Shown: positions 52,276-62,333 of the stretch, in pieces
Layout: each line of letters begins with the position of its first letter
Numbering within the stretch: the first letter of the stretch is position 1
Source of the DNA: Azospirillum doebereinerae
GTDB lineage: Bacteria; Pseudomonadota; Alphaproteobacteria; Azospirillales; Azospirillaceae
Direction of reading: 5' to 3'
Assembly (NCBI RefSeq): GCF_003989665.1
Contig: NZ_RZIJ01000006.1
Location: forward strand, 124,001 to 188,000
DNA: 64,000 nucleotides
Notes under the pieces: model-generated
Databases searched by the model: none
What the model was told of the DNA's origin: nothing
The model's input: only the letters and a program-made list of their open reading frames with translations
Position numbers and translations under genes: made by a program

Positions 52276-53301
52276 ATGAGCATCGATCAAGCCAGCCGCC
52301 CCGCCCCCCGCCGCGTCGCCGTCGTCGGCGCCACCGGCGCCGTCGGGCGCGAAATGGTCAGCGTTCTCCACGCCCGCAACTTCCCGGTCTCCGAGATCGG
52401 CCTCTTCGCGTCGGAACGCAGCGCCGGCAAGGTGCAGGAAGGCCCCTACGGCGCGCTGACCCTCCAGGCGTTCGACGCCGAGGTGGTCAAGGGCTACGAC
52501 GTCGTCCTGCTGGCCGTGTCGGGCGATTTCGCCAAGGAGCACGCCAAGAACCTCGCCTCGGCCGGCGCCTTGGTGATCGACAACAGCTCCGCCTTCCGCT
52601 ACGACGCCGACATCCCGCTGATCGTGCCCGAGATCAACGCCCACGCCTTCCAGGGAGGCGGCCGTCTGATCGCCAACCCGAACTGCACGACGGCCATCGC
52701 CGTGGTGGCGCTCGGCCCCCTGCACAAGGCCTTCGGCCTGAAGCGCGTGATCGTCTCGACCTATCAGGCGACCAGCGGCGCCGGGGCCGAGGGCATGGCG
52801 GAGCTTGAGGAGCAGACGCGCAACCAGCTGGACGGCAAGCCGGTCACCAACAGCGTGTTCCGTCACCCGATCCCGTTCAACCTGATCCCGCAGATCGACG
52901 CCTTCCAGGAGAACGGCTACACCAAGGAAGAGATGAAGGTCACCTGGGAGACGCGGAAGATCCTGGAGATCGCCGATCTGCCGCTGAGCTGCACGGCCGT
53001 GCGCATCCCGACCTACCGGGCGCATTCGGAAGCCATCACCATCGAGACGATCCAGCCGGTCACGCCCGCCGCCGCCCGCGCGGTGCTGGCCGACGCCGCC
53101 GGCGTCAAGCTGACCGACGACCCGGCCAACGGCGTCTACCCGATGCCGCTGAACGCCGCCGGCCAGTACGACGTCGAGGTCGGCCGCATCCGCACCAATT
53201 TGGTGTTCGGCGACCATGGCCTCGACCTGTTCGTCTGCGGCGACCAGCTTCTGAAGGGCGCCGCCCTGAACGCAGTGCAGATCGCAGAACTGGATCTGTA
53301 A
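52276..53301 (+). CDS. asd: Aspartate-semialdehyde dehydrogenase
   Basis: A 341-residue enzyme reducing aspartyl phosphate to aspartate semialdehyde with NADPH, the branch point to Lys, Met, Thr, Ile and cell-wall diaminopimelate. The Rossmann start is [18 protein letters not shown]. The catalytic Cys is C137 in [11 protein letters not shown]. The substrate residues are in [13 protein letters not shown] and the active-site His region is [12 protein letters not shown]. It is preceded by the threonine-rich leader and followed by a terminator, so it is a single-gene unit. The ATG at 52276 is spaced well from AAGGACGG. Confidence 0.96.
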   Translation: MSIDQASRPAPRRVAVVGATGAVGREMVSVLHARNFPVSEIGLFASERSAGKVQEGPYGALTLQAFDAEVVKGYDVVLLAVSGDFAKEHAKNLASAGALVIDNSSAFRYDADIPLIVPEINAHAFQGGGRLIANPNCTTAIAVVALGPLHKAFGLKRVIVSTYQATSGAGAEGMAELEEQTRNQLDGKPVTNSVFRHPIPFNLIPQIDAFQENGYTKEEMKVTWETRKILEIADLPLSCTAVRIPTYRAHSEAITIETIQPVTPAAARAVLADAAGVKLTDDPANGVYPMPLNAAGQYDVEVGRIRTNLVFGDHGLDLFVCGDQLLKGAALNAVQIAELDL

Positions 53302-53318
53302 AAATTCAATCAAAGGTG

Positions 53319-53352
53319 GAAGCGATGATTCATTTCATCGCTTTCATTTTTT
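53319..53352 (+). terminator. Terminator after asd
   Basis: AAGCGATGA pairs with TCATCGCTT (53335-53343) around a six-base loop and is followed by CATTTTTT. Confidence 0.85.
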
Positions 53353-53491
53353 CTGCGGTATTCCGCCGCTATTTGTCGCTTATGCTTTCTTGCACAAGGC
53401 CGCCTTTCAGAACTTAATGCACCGCAAGGCACAACCGAAAATCGGTGAAAGTTGCCTTCATGCATTACAATTGAAAGAAAGAGGGCGGAAA

Positions 53492-53755
53492 ATGGAAGGC
53501 TTTTTCATCGGTCAGATCATTCTGGTTTCCTTCAACAACATTCCCCAGGGTTTCGTGCCGTGCGAAGGGCAGTCGGTGAGCCCGCGGAATGAAGGCGGTC
53601 ATCGTTGGGACGCCGTCTATTCCCTGCTCGGCGACAAGTTCGGCTACGACTTTGCCAAGAACGAGTTCAAGCTGCCCGATCTGCGCGGGAAGTCTCCTGA
53701 TCCCAGCCTGCGCTATCTGATCTGCGTCGACGGCGTCTACCCCACTCCCCAGTGA
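53492..53755 (+). CDS. Small tail-collar domain protein
   Basis: An 87-residue protein made of a single phage tail collar-like domain: GQIILVSFNNIPQGFVPCEG, VYSLLGDKFGYDF and FKLPDLRGKSPDP are typical of this domain, found in tail fibres and in MdpB/microcystin-dependent-like proteins. No other phage gene is near. It has no signal peptide. GAGGGCGG lies upstream of the ATG at 53492. The local GC content is lower than in the surrounding housekeeping genes, so lateral gain is possible. Confidence 0.75.
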   Translation: MEGFFIGQIILVSFNNIPQGFVPCEGQSVSPRNEGGHRWDAVYSLLGDKFGYDFAKNEFKLPDLRGKSPDPSLRYLICVDGVYPTPQ

Positions 53756-53820
53756 TCTCTCGACGGCAAAAAGCCGCAAGGTTCTGGAAAGCGGAACCGC
53801 CGGCTGCTATGTAGTGCCGT

Positions 53821-53856
53821 AAGGGCCGATGGGCGCGTGTCGTCTGTCGGCCCTTT
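53821..53856 (+). terminator. Terminator after the tail-collar protein gene
   Basis: AAGGGCCGA pairs with TCGGCCCTT around an 18-base loop and is followed by TTCGCC. It lies between the small protein gene and prfC. Confidence 0.65.
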
Positions 53857-53900
53857 TCGCCGTTTGCATCCTTTTGTCGCTTCAGTCACGGGAACCGCGC

Positions 53901-55508
<1,608 letters not shown>

Positions 55509-55516
55509 AAGCAGCA

Positions 55517-55545
55517 GGGCGGTTCGATTTTGTGTCGAACCGCCC
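55517..55545 (+). terminator. Terminator after prfC
   Basis: GGGCGGTTCGA pairs perfectly with TCGAACCGCCC around a seven-base loop. It lies nine bases after the stop codon, without a T-run. Confidence 0.75.
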
Positions 55546-55760
55546 GTGCTCCAGAAAAATTACCGCGATTGTGTGTGTTTCGCGGGCAACGGACGTTTCT
55601 TCTATCTCTTTCGATTGGTGGATGGACGGATTGGTGGCTTGACGGCGCTCAATCCTTGGACAAGCGTGTCACTCTTTCGAGGCAGTGCCGGTGCGGTCCG
55701 GCTCCCTTGGCACCGGTGCCGCCGTGCCGGCGATGCCGGATCACATGGAAGAGGCCCGGC

Positions 55761-57332
55761 ATGGCGATGGGACTGGAATCGGGCTGGGATGCGAGCGACT
55801 TCGTGCCGCACGGCGTCTGTCTGCTGTGGAGAACCGACATCCTGGCGCTCCACGTCGCCGCCGACGTGCTGACCGGCCTGTCCTATTTCTCCATCCCGCT
55901 CGCCTTGCTCTATTTTGTCCATCGTCGGCGCGATATCGAACTCGGCTGGGTCGCGTTGCTGTTCGCCCTGTTCATCGTCGCTTGCGGGTCCACGCATTTC
56001 TTCAGCGTCTGGACCCTGTGGAACGCGGATTACGTCACCGAGGGCGTGGTCAAGGCCTTCACGGCGCTGGTCTCGCTGCTGACCGCGGCCACGCTGTGGG
56101 TGCTGATGCCGCGCCTGCTGGCTCTCCCCAGCCCGCGCCAACTGGCCGAGGCCAACGCCGCCCTGCACCGCGAGATCGAGATCCGGAAGCAGGCCGAGCA
56201 GCGCTACGCAGGTTTCTTCAACAATCTGGACGAGGCGCTCTTCATCGTCTCGATCCAGCCGGACGGGCAGTTCGTCTTCGACGCGATCAACCCGGCCCTG
56301 GCGCGGGCAACCGGTCTGGATCCGGAGCAGTTGCGGGGCCGTCCGGTCACCGAGGCGCTGGGGCATGAACTGGCCGGCAGCGTCATGGCGCACTACGCCG
56401 AATGCCGCGACGGTGGCGTCCCTGTCGATTACGAAGAGGTCCTGGACCTTCCGGCCGGTCGGCGGGACTTCCACACGGTGCTGGTGCCGGTGCGCGACGC
56501 CGACGGGCGGGTCGTCCAGATTCTCGGCAGCGGACGCGACATCACGGACCGCAAGCGCTTTCAGGAGGACGCCGTCCAGACCACCAAAATGGCGACACTG
56601 GGCACGCTGGCGGCGGGTATGGCGCATGAGATGAGCCAGCCCCTGAACGTCATCCGCCTGTGGACCGAGAACATGCTGACCCGCCTTAGGGACGGCGCGG
56701 TCGATTCGGACCGGATCGAACGGGCGATGACGCTGGTGATCAACCAGACCGAGCGCATGGGCAAGCTGATCGACCATGTCCGCATGTTCGGACGGCGCGA
56801 CGACGGCGGATACTGCGGCTTCGCGCCGGGCGAAACCGTGCGTAACGCCCTCGATCTGGTTCGTCACCAGTACGAACTGGAGAACATCGCGCTGTTCGAG
56901 GACGTCGCCCCGGTGTCGGGCGAGGTGCGGGGCCGGCCGCTTCAACTGGAACAGGTGGTGCTGAACCTGCTGTCCAACGCGCGCGACGCCATCCAGGCGC
57001 GGCGCGCGGCCGGCGGGGATGCCGGGCGCATCGACGTCGTGGTGCAGGGCGACGCGACCTTGGATTTTGCCGTCATCCAGGTGACGGACGATGGTGGCGG
57101 GATCGATTCCGCCATTCTGCCGCGCATTTTCGATCCTTTTTTCACCACCAAGGACGTGGGAAGCGGAACGGGGCTTGGCTTGTCCATCGGTTATGGCATC
57201 ATCGACTCGATGAACGGTCGCATCGAGGCCGTCAACGTCGAATTGGATGGCGGACGCCGGGGCGTGTGCTTCACCATCACGCTTCCGGTTCAGCCGTTAT
57301 CCCTTCAGGACAGGGAACTGTCGCATGCCTGA
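55761..57332 (+). CDS. Histidine kinase with ethylene-receptor-like membrane domain
   Basis: A 523-residue sensor kinase. Three membrane helices (about 28-52, 62-85, 96-118) resemble the plant ETR1 ethylene-binding domain: LSYFSIPLALLYFVHRRRD, FIVACGSTHFFSVWTL and VKAFTALVSLLTA. The ETR1 residues D25, Y32, P36, I62, C65 and H69 correspond to D35, Y42, P46, I72, C75 and H79, a constant offset of ten; Cys and His bind copper in ETR1. A PAS domain (about 145-265) and a HisKA domain with H289 (GTLAAGMAHEMSQPLNVIRL) follow, then an ATPase domain with LLSNARDAI, DDGGGIDS and GTGLGLSIGYGI. The stop overlaps the next gene, a response regulator. The ligand (ethylene) is inferred from residue conservation. 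Confidence 0.85.
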   Translation: MAMGLESGWDASDFVPHGVCLLWRTDILALHVAADVLTGLSYFSIPLALLYFVHRRRDIELGWVALLFALFIVACGSTHFFSVWTLWNADYVTEGVVKAFTALVSLLTAATLWVLMPRLLALPSPRQLAEANAALHREIEIRKQAEQRYAGFFNNLDEALFIVSIQPDGQFVFDAINPALARATGLDPEQLRGRPVTEALGHELAGSVMAHYAECRDGGVPVDYEEVLDLPAGRRDFHTVLVPVRDADGRVVQILGSGRDITDRKRFQEDAVQTTKMATLGTLAAGMAHEMSQPLNVIRLWTENMLTRLRDGAVDSDRIERAMTLVINQTERMGKLIDHVRMFGRRDDGGYCGFAPGETVRNALDLVRHQYELENIALFEDVAPVSGEVRGRPLQLEQVVLNLLSNARDAIQARRAAGGDAGRIDVVVQGDATLDFAVIQVTDDGGGIDSAILPRIFDPFFTTKDVGSGTGLGLSIGYGIIDSMNGRIEAVNVELDGGRRGVCFTITLPVQPLSLQDRELSHA

Positions 57333-57717
57333 ACCCTTCCACATACTGGTTGCGGAGGACGAGGCCCTAGCTGCCCTGGCGCTGGAGGATTTCCTGTCGA
57401 TCAAGGGCTTCCGGGTGACGCTGGCCGGTGACGGAATCGAGGCGCTGGAACGTTTCGCCGAGGATCCCGCCGATTTGCTGATCACCGACCTGCGCATGCC
57501 GCGCATGGACGGTCACGCCCTGATCCGCGCGATGCGGGAGCGCTGCGCAAACCTGCCGGTCCTGGTGATGACCGGCTTCTTGACCCACGACAGCGATCTG
57601 ACCCACGAACGTTGGAAGCCTTTGGAAATCCTCAGTAAGCCGGTCAACCCGCAGACAATCGTCAGCACGTTGAAACGCATGCTGGAATCGCCGCAGGGTC
57701 AGTCGCGGGAAGCTTGA
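57325..57717 (+). CDS. Single-domain response regulator
   Basis: A 130-residue receiver protein without an output domain: acidic pair in ILVAEDEA, acceptor D55 in LLITDLRMPRMDGH, the Thr in VLVMTGF and the Lys in ILSKPVNPQ. It overlaps the end of the ethylene-receptor-like kinase gene by eight bases, so it is the likely phosphoryl acceptor. CheY-like proteins of this type act by binding a partner or pass the phosphate on. Confidence 0.88.
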   Translation: MPEPFHILVAEDEALAALALEDFLSIKGFRVTLAGDGIEALERFAEDPADLLITDLRMPRMDGHALIRAMRERCANLPVLVMTGFLTHDSDLTHERWKPLEILSKPVNPQTIVSTLKRMLESPQGQSREA

Positions 57718-57735
57718 GAGGAAAGAACGGGGCCG

Positions 57736-58350
57736 TCAGGCGAAGCTGTCGGTCAGGCCGAGATTCTTCAGGGAGAACCCGGCGTCCTTGCAGATCTGCT
57801 GGATCTTATGGATCTCGGCGGACACTTGGGGGCTGAGGCTCGTGACCGGGGGCGTCGCTATGATCTGGCGGAACAGGCCCTGATGCGCCGACCGCATCAT
57901 GTGATCCTGCGATGAACCGAACAGATGCAGCCGAAACATGTCGTCGAAAATATTGCTGTCGACGGTGCGGCTGCTCGAGGTGGACACACGCTTCAGCCAG
58001 CTCATGCTTTTCGCCATGTCCGAATTTTGCCGGACCGTTTCCATGCGTTCCCGCAATGTCTTATGGACGTCGTTCTTGCCGTCGTCGTTGCCCAGATACA
58101 TATCGAAAATGCAGAGCGCCTTGGTCTTGGTCGGTTTTGCCCGGAAATCCAGAACCATCCAGGGAAACAGCACCTTCTTGAGTTGGTTGATCGTCAACTG
58201 CAAGGGGGCGGTGTTGAAATAGAGCTGGCGGTCCATCTGGGAAATCTGCGGGCCGAGATTCGCCCCCACGCGCGAGGACAAGGCCGCATAGACGATGGCC
58301 CGCCGTACGCCTGGGGCCGCGAAGGCGATTGTTTCGGAGTCGGTCGGCAA
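57736..58350 (-). CDS. Hypothetical protein, unrecognised
   Basis: A 204-residue protein that I do not recognise. It begins MPTDSETIAFAAPGVRRAIV and has no signal peptide or membrane segment. It contains PLQLTINQLKKVLFPWMVLD, TKALCIFDMYLGNDDGKND and SSQDHMMRSAHQGLFRQIIA, with a mix of Lys, Asn and Ser unusual for this genome. The coding GC is lower than in its neighbours (by eye below 60 %), which suggests lateral gain. It is convergent with the response regulator gene; the start may differ. Confidence 0.6.
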   Translation of the reverse strand: MPTDSETIAFAAPGVRRAIVYAALSSRVGANLGPQISQMDRQLYFNTAPLQLTINQLKKVLFPWMVLDFRAKPTKTKALCIFDMYLGNDDGKNDVHKTLRERMETVRQNSDMAKSMSWLKRVSTSSSRTVDSNIFDDMFRLHLFGSSQDHMMRSAHQGLFRQIIATPPVTSLSPQVSAEIHKIQQICKDAGFSLKNLGLTDSFA

Positions 58351-58551
58351 GCGAACACCACCTTGCAGGAAGCCAAGGGGAAGCGGGCCGTTGTGCCCAT
58401 GGTGTTCAGTCTACCACCAAATCCCAGCGGCTTTCTCGGAGAAACCCATCGTGTACAAATCAAAAATCCAAGCAATCCCGCCGGTTGGCAGGCGTTTTCA
58501 CAAGCAATCGAGCTTTTCAATCCCGACAAATCGGAGGTAAAACCCCAACTC

Positions 58552-59517
58552 TCAGTCGTCCAGGGGCTCCACATCGACGCTCACCGTCAGGCCGTGGCCA
58601 GCGCCGCCGACCAGCACGCCGCGCGCCGGGCTGACGTCGTCGTAATCCCGGCCCCAGGCCACGGTGATGAAATCGCGGTTGGCGACGCAGGCGTTGGTCG
58701 GGCAGACGTCGAGCCAGCCGGCGGCGGCTCCGCACCAGACCGAGGCCCAGGCGTGGCTGACGTCGGCCCCGACCAGCCGGGGCTTGCCCGGCGGCGGCAG
58801 GGTGCGCAGATAGCCCGACACGTAGCGGGCCGGAAGGCCGACCGCGCGGACGCAGCCTGCGACGACATGCGCGAAATCCTGGCACACGCCGCGCCGGTTC
58901 TTCATCACCTCGGCCATCGGCGTGGCGACCGTCGTCGCCGTGGGATCGAAGGCGAAATCCTCGTTCACCCGTTCCATCAGGTCGATGACGGCGGCGGCCA
59001 CCGGCCGGCCGGGGGTGAAGGAGCCGCGCGCATAGTCCAGCAGCTCCGGGCTGGATTTGACCAGCGCGCTGTCGAAGCAGTATTGCGTGATCTCAGCCCC
59101 GTCGTCCGGCCCGGACAACCCGCGCAGGCTGTCGCGGACATGTTCCCAGCCGGGGGTCGTCGCGGGATCCAGTGGCGGGAGGTCGGAGACCTCGACCTCG
59201 CTCTCGGCGATGACGGAAAAGGTCCGGTGCGGCTCCTGCACCGCCACATAGGTGACGGTGTTGCCGAAGTAATCGACGCGGTCGCCACGCACGGCCGGCA
59301 CCGGGTCCACCGTCAGCAGGCAGCGGCGGACCCGCTGGCGCGGGTGGGCACGGGCCGTCAGGTGCAGCAGATGGTGTGACACCGGCACGTCCTCGCCGTA
59401 GTCGTAGGCCGTTTCATGGCGCACGCGATAGCGCATCGGCCCCAGGGGCGCCGCTTCCGGAACGGGCTCGGCGTCCGGCGTTGCGGATTCGAGGTCAGGC
59501 TGATCGGGCGAAGGCAT
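58552..59517 (-). CDS. Transglutaminase-like (cysteine peptidase fold) protein
   Basis: A 321-residue cytosolic protein. YRVRHETAYDYGEDVPVSHH is the N-terminal bacterial transglutaminase-like domain, and the catalytic triad is in NRRGVCQDFAHVVAG (Cys), VSHAWASVWCG (His) and WLDVCPTNAC (Asp). Proteins of this type occur with alpha-E and circularly permuted ATP-grasp domains in a widespread but poorly understood system proposed to build or cut peptide bonds. The start at 59517 overlaps the end of the ATP-grasp/alpha-E gene by 23 bases. Confidence 0.87.
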   Translation of the reverse strand: MPSPDQPDLESATPDAEPVPEAAPLGPMRYRVRHETAYDYGEDVPVSHHLLHLTARAHPRQRVRRCLLTVDPVPAVRGDRVDYFGNTVTYVAVQEPHRTFSVIAESEVEVSDLPPLDPATTPGWEHVRDSLRGLSGPDDGAEITQYCFDSALVKSSPELLDYARGSFTPGRPVAAAVIDLMERVNEDFAFDPTATTVATPMAEVMKNRRGVCQDFAHVVAGCVRAVGLPARYVSGYLRTLPPPGKPRLVGADVSHAWASVWCGAAAGWLDVCPTNACVANRDFITVAWGRDYDDVSPARGVLVGGAGHGLTVSVDVEPLDD

Positions 59518-62089
59518 GGCTGAAATACGCGTGTGCGAGGAAGTTGGATATGTCCGGCAGCGACATCGCCAGCGTGTCGAGCAAGGTCTCCAGGGCCTCG
59601 CTCGACCGCAGGGCTTCCGCCCGCCGCAGGCTGCCGCGCGCGGCGGCCACGATGGACAGGGCGCCGCCGGTCGGGTCTCCGGTGCTGCCGGCGCCATGGT
59701 TGGGCAGGGCGGTGAGATGCCGCTCCAGCGCCGCCAGTTGGAAGGCCAGCGCGCGTGGGTTGGTCTCGTCGGCCAGCAGCAGTTCCAGCACTGGGGTGCG
59801 CTGCACGGTGGTGAGGTAGCGGGCGCGGTAGGTCATCACGCTCTCGCCGAGTTCGAGCAGCACGGCAAGCGAGGCTGACTGCATCGATTCGTCCTGGCGG
59901 TCGAGGGCGGAGATCCGAATGCCGCGCATCACCGCCACCGTGTGCAGCGCCCGTTCCATGCGCCGTCCGATGTCCAGGAAACGCCAGCCCGGCCCGCGCG
60001 TCATGCTTTCCTGCTCCAGCCCGGCGACGGCGGCGAGGCTGGTCATCAGATCGTCCATGCGCAGCAGCAAGGCGGCGGCGTCCAGGCGGATGCGCGGCTG
60101 CTGGCTCTGCCGGTCGATGGTGGTGACGACGCGCCACATGTCCATCGACAGCCGGTCGCGCACCGAATAGGCGGTGCGGTGCAGCCGCAGGATTTGCGAG
60201 CGCAGGCTGTTCGGGTGTTCGGGATCGACCACGGCGGAATAGAGCGCGTCGCGCAGGCCGCGCCCGCCGGCCTCGGTCACGCGGGTCATGTCCCAGGGGA
60301 TCATGCCGACCGAAGCCAGCAGGGTCAGCAGCGGGCGAAGCTGCGCCCCGGCGCCCGGCGTGTTGCCGTCGGTCAGGCGGCTCTGCGAGGCGCGCAGCAG
60401 GCGCACCGCGCTTTCCGAGCGTTCGGCGTAGCGGCCCAGCCAATAGAGCCCGTCGGCGACGCGGCTCGGCAGGTCGTTGGCGGCGGGGCGGGCAACGGCG
60501 GGGGTCGGTTCGGTCGCGATGGCCGGGCGGGCCTGGGCGGGCGCCACCTCGGCCCGGCGGGCGGCGAGGATCCAGGTGTCCTTGCTGCCGCCGCCGCGCT
60601 GCATCGACACGACCAGTCGGCCCGGCTCGCTCGACACGCGGGTCAGGCCGCCGGGCATCACCATGTAGCCGCCGCTGGGGGTCGCGCAGAGGAAGACGCG
60701 CAGCACCAGCGGGCGCGGCTGGAGCTTGCCGTCCTGCCAGACCGGGGCGGTGGACAGCGCCATCTGCTCCTGCGCCACATAGTACCAGGGCCGGCGCTTG
60801 ATCTTGTCGACCAGGGCGGACTTCTCACCGGCCGACAACAGGGCGCCGAAGATCGGCTCGAAGGACAGCGACGGGAAGGCCGGCTTGATCACCAGCCCGC
60901 CGAGGTGGTCCAGCACATAGGCGCGCTCGGCGTCGTTGCCGCACCACCAACTCGCCACGCCGGGCAGCCGCAGCTCCTCGCCCAGCAGATGGCGGCAGAG
61001 CGTCGGCAGCGATGACTTGATCGCCATCGATTCCATCAGGCCGGAGCCCAGCGCGTTCGCCACCACCACCGTGCCGGCGCGCACCGCCTCGATCAGACCG
61101 GCGACGCCCAGCGAGCTGTCGGCGCGCAGCTCCAGCGGGTCGGCGAAATCGGCGTCGAGGCGCCGCAGGATCACGTCCACCGGCTCAAGGCCCGACAGGG
61201 TCTTCATGAACACCTGCCGGTCGCGCACCGTCAGGTCGGCGCCTTCCACCAGTGTGATGCCGAGGTAGCGGGCGATGTAGACGTGTTCGAAATAGGTCTC
61301 GTTGTAGGGACCGGGCGTCAGCAGCACCACGCGCGTGCGGTCGCGGCGCGGGCTGATCGACAGCAGCGTGTCCTTGAAGGTGTCGAAGAAGGGGGCCAGC
61401 CGCTCCACCTGGCAATGGCGGAAGCTGTCGGGCAGCACCTTCGCCATCACCGCGCGGTTTTCCAGCGCGTAGCCGCTGCCGCTCGGCGCCTGGGTGCGGT
61501 CGGACAGCACCCACCAGCGCCCGTCCGGGGCGCGGGCGAGGTCGGCGGCGTAGTAATGCAGATGAACGTCGTTCGGCACGCGGATGCCGTGGACCGCGCG
61601 GCGGAACCCCGGATCGGCGTGGATCACCGCCGGGGGCAGGCGCCCGTAGCGGGTCAGGGTCTGCGGGCCGTAGAGGTCCGTCAGGATGGCGTTCAGCAGC
61701 GAGGCGCGCTGGATCAGCCCCGATTCGATGGCCTTCCACTCATGCGCCGGCAACAGCAGCGGCATCATGTCGAGCGGCCAGGGCCGCTCCATCCCCTTGG
61801 GGTCGCCGTAGATGTTGTAGGTGACGCCGTTCTGGTGCAGCAGCCGTCGCGCCTCCTCCCAACGCACCGCCATCAGGTCGGCGTCGAGCGGGCCAAGCGT
61901 GCTCATGAAGGTCTGCCAGTGCGGGCGCAGGCGGCCCTGGCCGGTCACCATTTCGTCATAGACCTGGCCGGCGCCGTAGCCGATGGCGTCGGCCTCGCCG
62001 AACAGCGATCCCTGGGCGAAGGGCACCGGCTGCGTTCCCATCAAGGGCGCGTTGGCCGGGGCGGAAGAGGAGGGATCATACTGGGACAA
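59495..62089 (-). CDS. Circularly permuted ATP-grasp / alpha-E fusion protein
   Basis: An 864-residue protein with two domains that are often separate genes. Residues about 30-490 form the circularly permuted ATP-grasp (DUF404/DUF407) with GVTYNIYGDPKGMERPWPLD, LSDRTQAPSGSGYALENRAV and VVLLTPGPYNETYFEHVYIA. After a proline/alanine-rich linker (about 495-530), residues about 535-860 form the alpha-E domain (DUF403) with ADGLYWLGRYAERSESAVRL and RTAYSVRDRLSMDMWRVV. ATP-grasp enzymes form C-N bonds by acyl phosphates. The adjacent transglutaminase-like gene belongs to the same conserved system; the substrate is not known. Confidence 0.9.
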   Translation of the reverse strand: MSQYDPSSSAPANAPLMGTQPVPFAQGSLFGEADAIGYGAGQVYDEMVTGQGRLRPHWQTFMSTLGPLDADLMAVRWEEARRLLHQNGVTYNIYGDPKGMERPWPLDMMPLLLPAHEWKAIESGLIQRASLLNAILTDLYGPQTLTRYGRLPPAVIHADPGFRRAVHGIRVPNDVHLHYYAADLARAPDGRWWVLSDRTQAPSGSGYALENRAVMAKVLPDSFRHCQVERLAPFFDTFKDTLLSISPRRDRTRVVLLTPGPYNETYFEHVYIARYLGITLVEGADLTVRDRQVFMKTLSGLEPVDVILRRLDADFADPLELRADSSLGVAGLIEAVRAGTVVVANALGSGLMESMAIKSSLPTLCRHLLGEELRLPGVASWWCGNDAERAYVLDHLGGLVIKPAFPSLSFEPIFGALLSAGEKSALVDKIKRRPWYYVAQEQMALSTAPVWQDGKLQPRPLVLRVFLCATPSGGYMVMPGGLTRVSSEPGRLVVSMQRGGGSKDTWILAARRAEVAPAQARPAIATEPTPAVARPAANDLPSRVADGLYWLGRYAERSESAVRLLRASQSRLTDGNTPGAGAQLRPLLTLLASVGMIPWDMTRVTEAGGRGLRDALYSAVVDPEHPNSLRSQILRLHRTAYSVRDRLSMDMWRVVTTIDRQSQQPRIRLDAAALLLRMDDLMTSLAAVAGLEQESMTRGPGWRFLDIGRRMERALHTVAVMRGIRISALDRQDESMQSASLAVLLELGESVMTYRARYLTTVQRTPVLELLLADETNPRALAFQLAALERHLTALPNHGAGSTGDPTGGALSIVAAARGSLRRAEALRSSEALETLLDTLAMSLPDISNFLAHAYFSHAFARSA

Positions 62090-62292
62090 GGTCGTTTTTG
62101 TGCGTCTGCCTAGGAAGAGAGCAACACTGTGAACGTCCCCGGACGCGGATGCAACAACGGTGACCTGTCAAACATGTTGGGTTCGCAATATTCCATCCGG
62201 ATCATGCCGATAGGTCACTCGTTCAGGAAAAACGGGGCTGCGGCGATGCGCCGCTCTTGACCTACGCGGATATGCCCCTGTTCGGCCGGAGG

Positions 62293-62321
62293 CACCCCTC
62301 CCGTTTGGCACGGAAGGGGTG
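62293..62321 (-). terminator. Hairpin after the cytochrome gene, possible terminator
   Basis: CACCCCT (62293-62299) pairs with AGGGGTG (62315-62321), with inner CCGT/ACGG pairs around a short loop. It lies 12 bases after the stop codon on the minus strand. No T-run. Confidence 0.45.
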
Positions 62322-62333
62322 GGACGAGGATGG

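Noticed and set aside
53492..53755. Prophage
   Set aside because: Only one small tail-collar protein; no integrase, capsid, terminase or attachment-site repeats seen.
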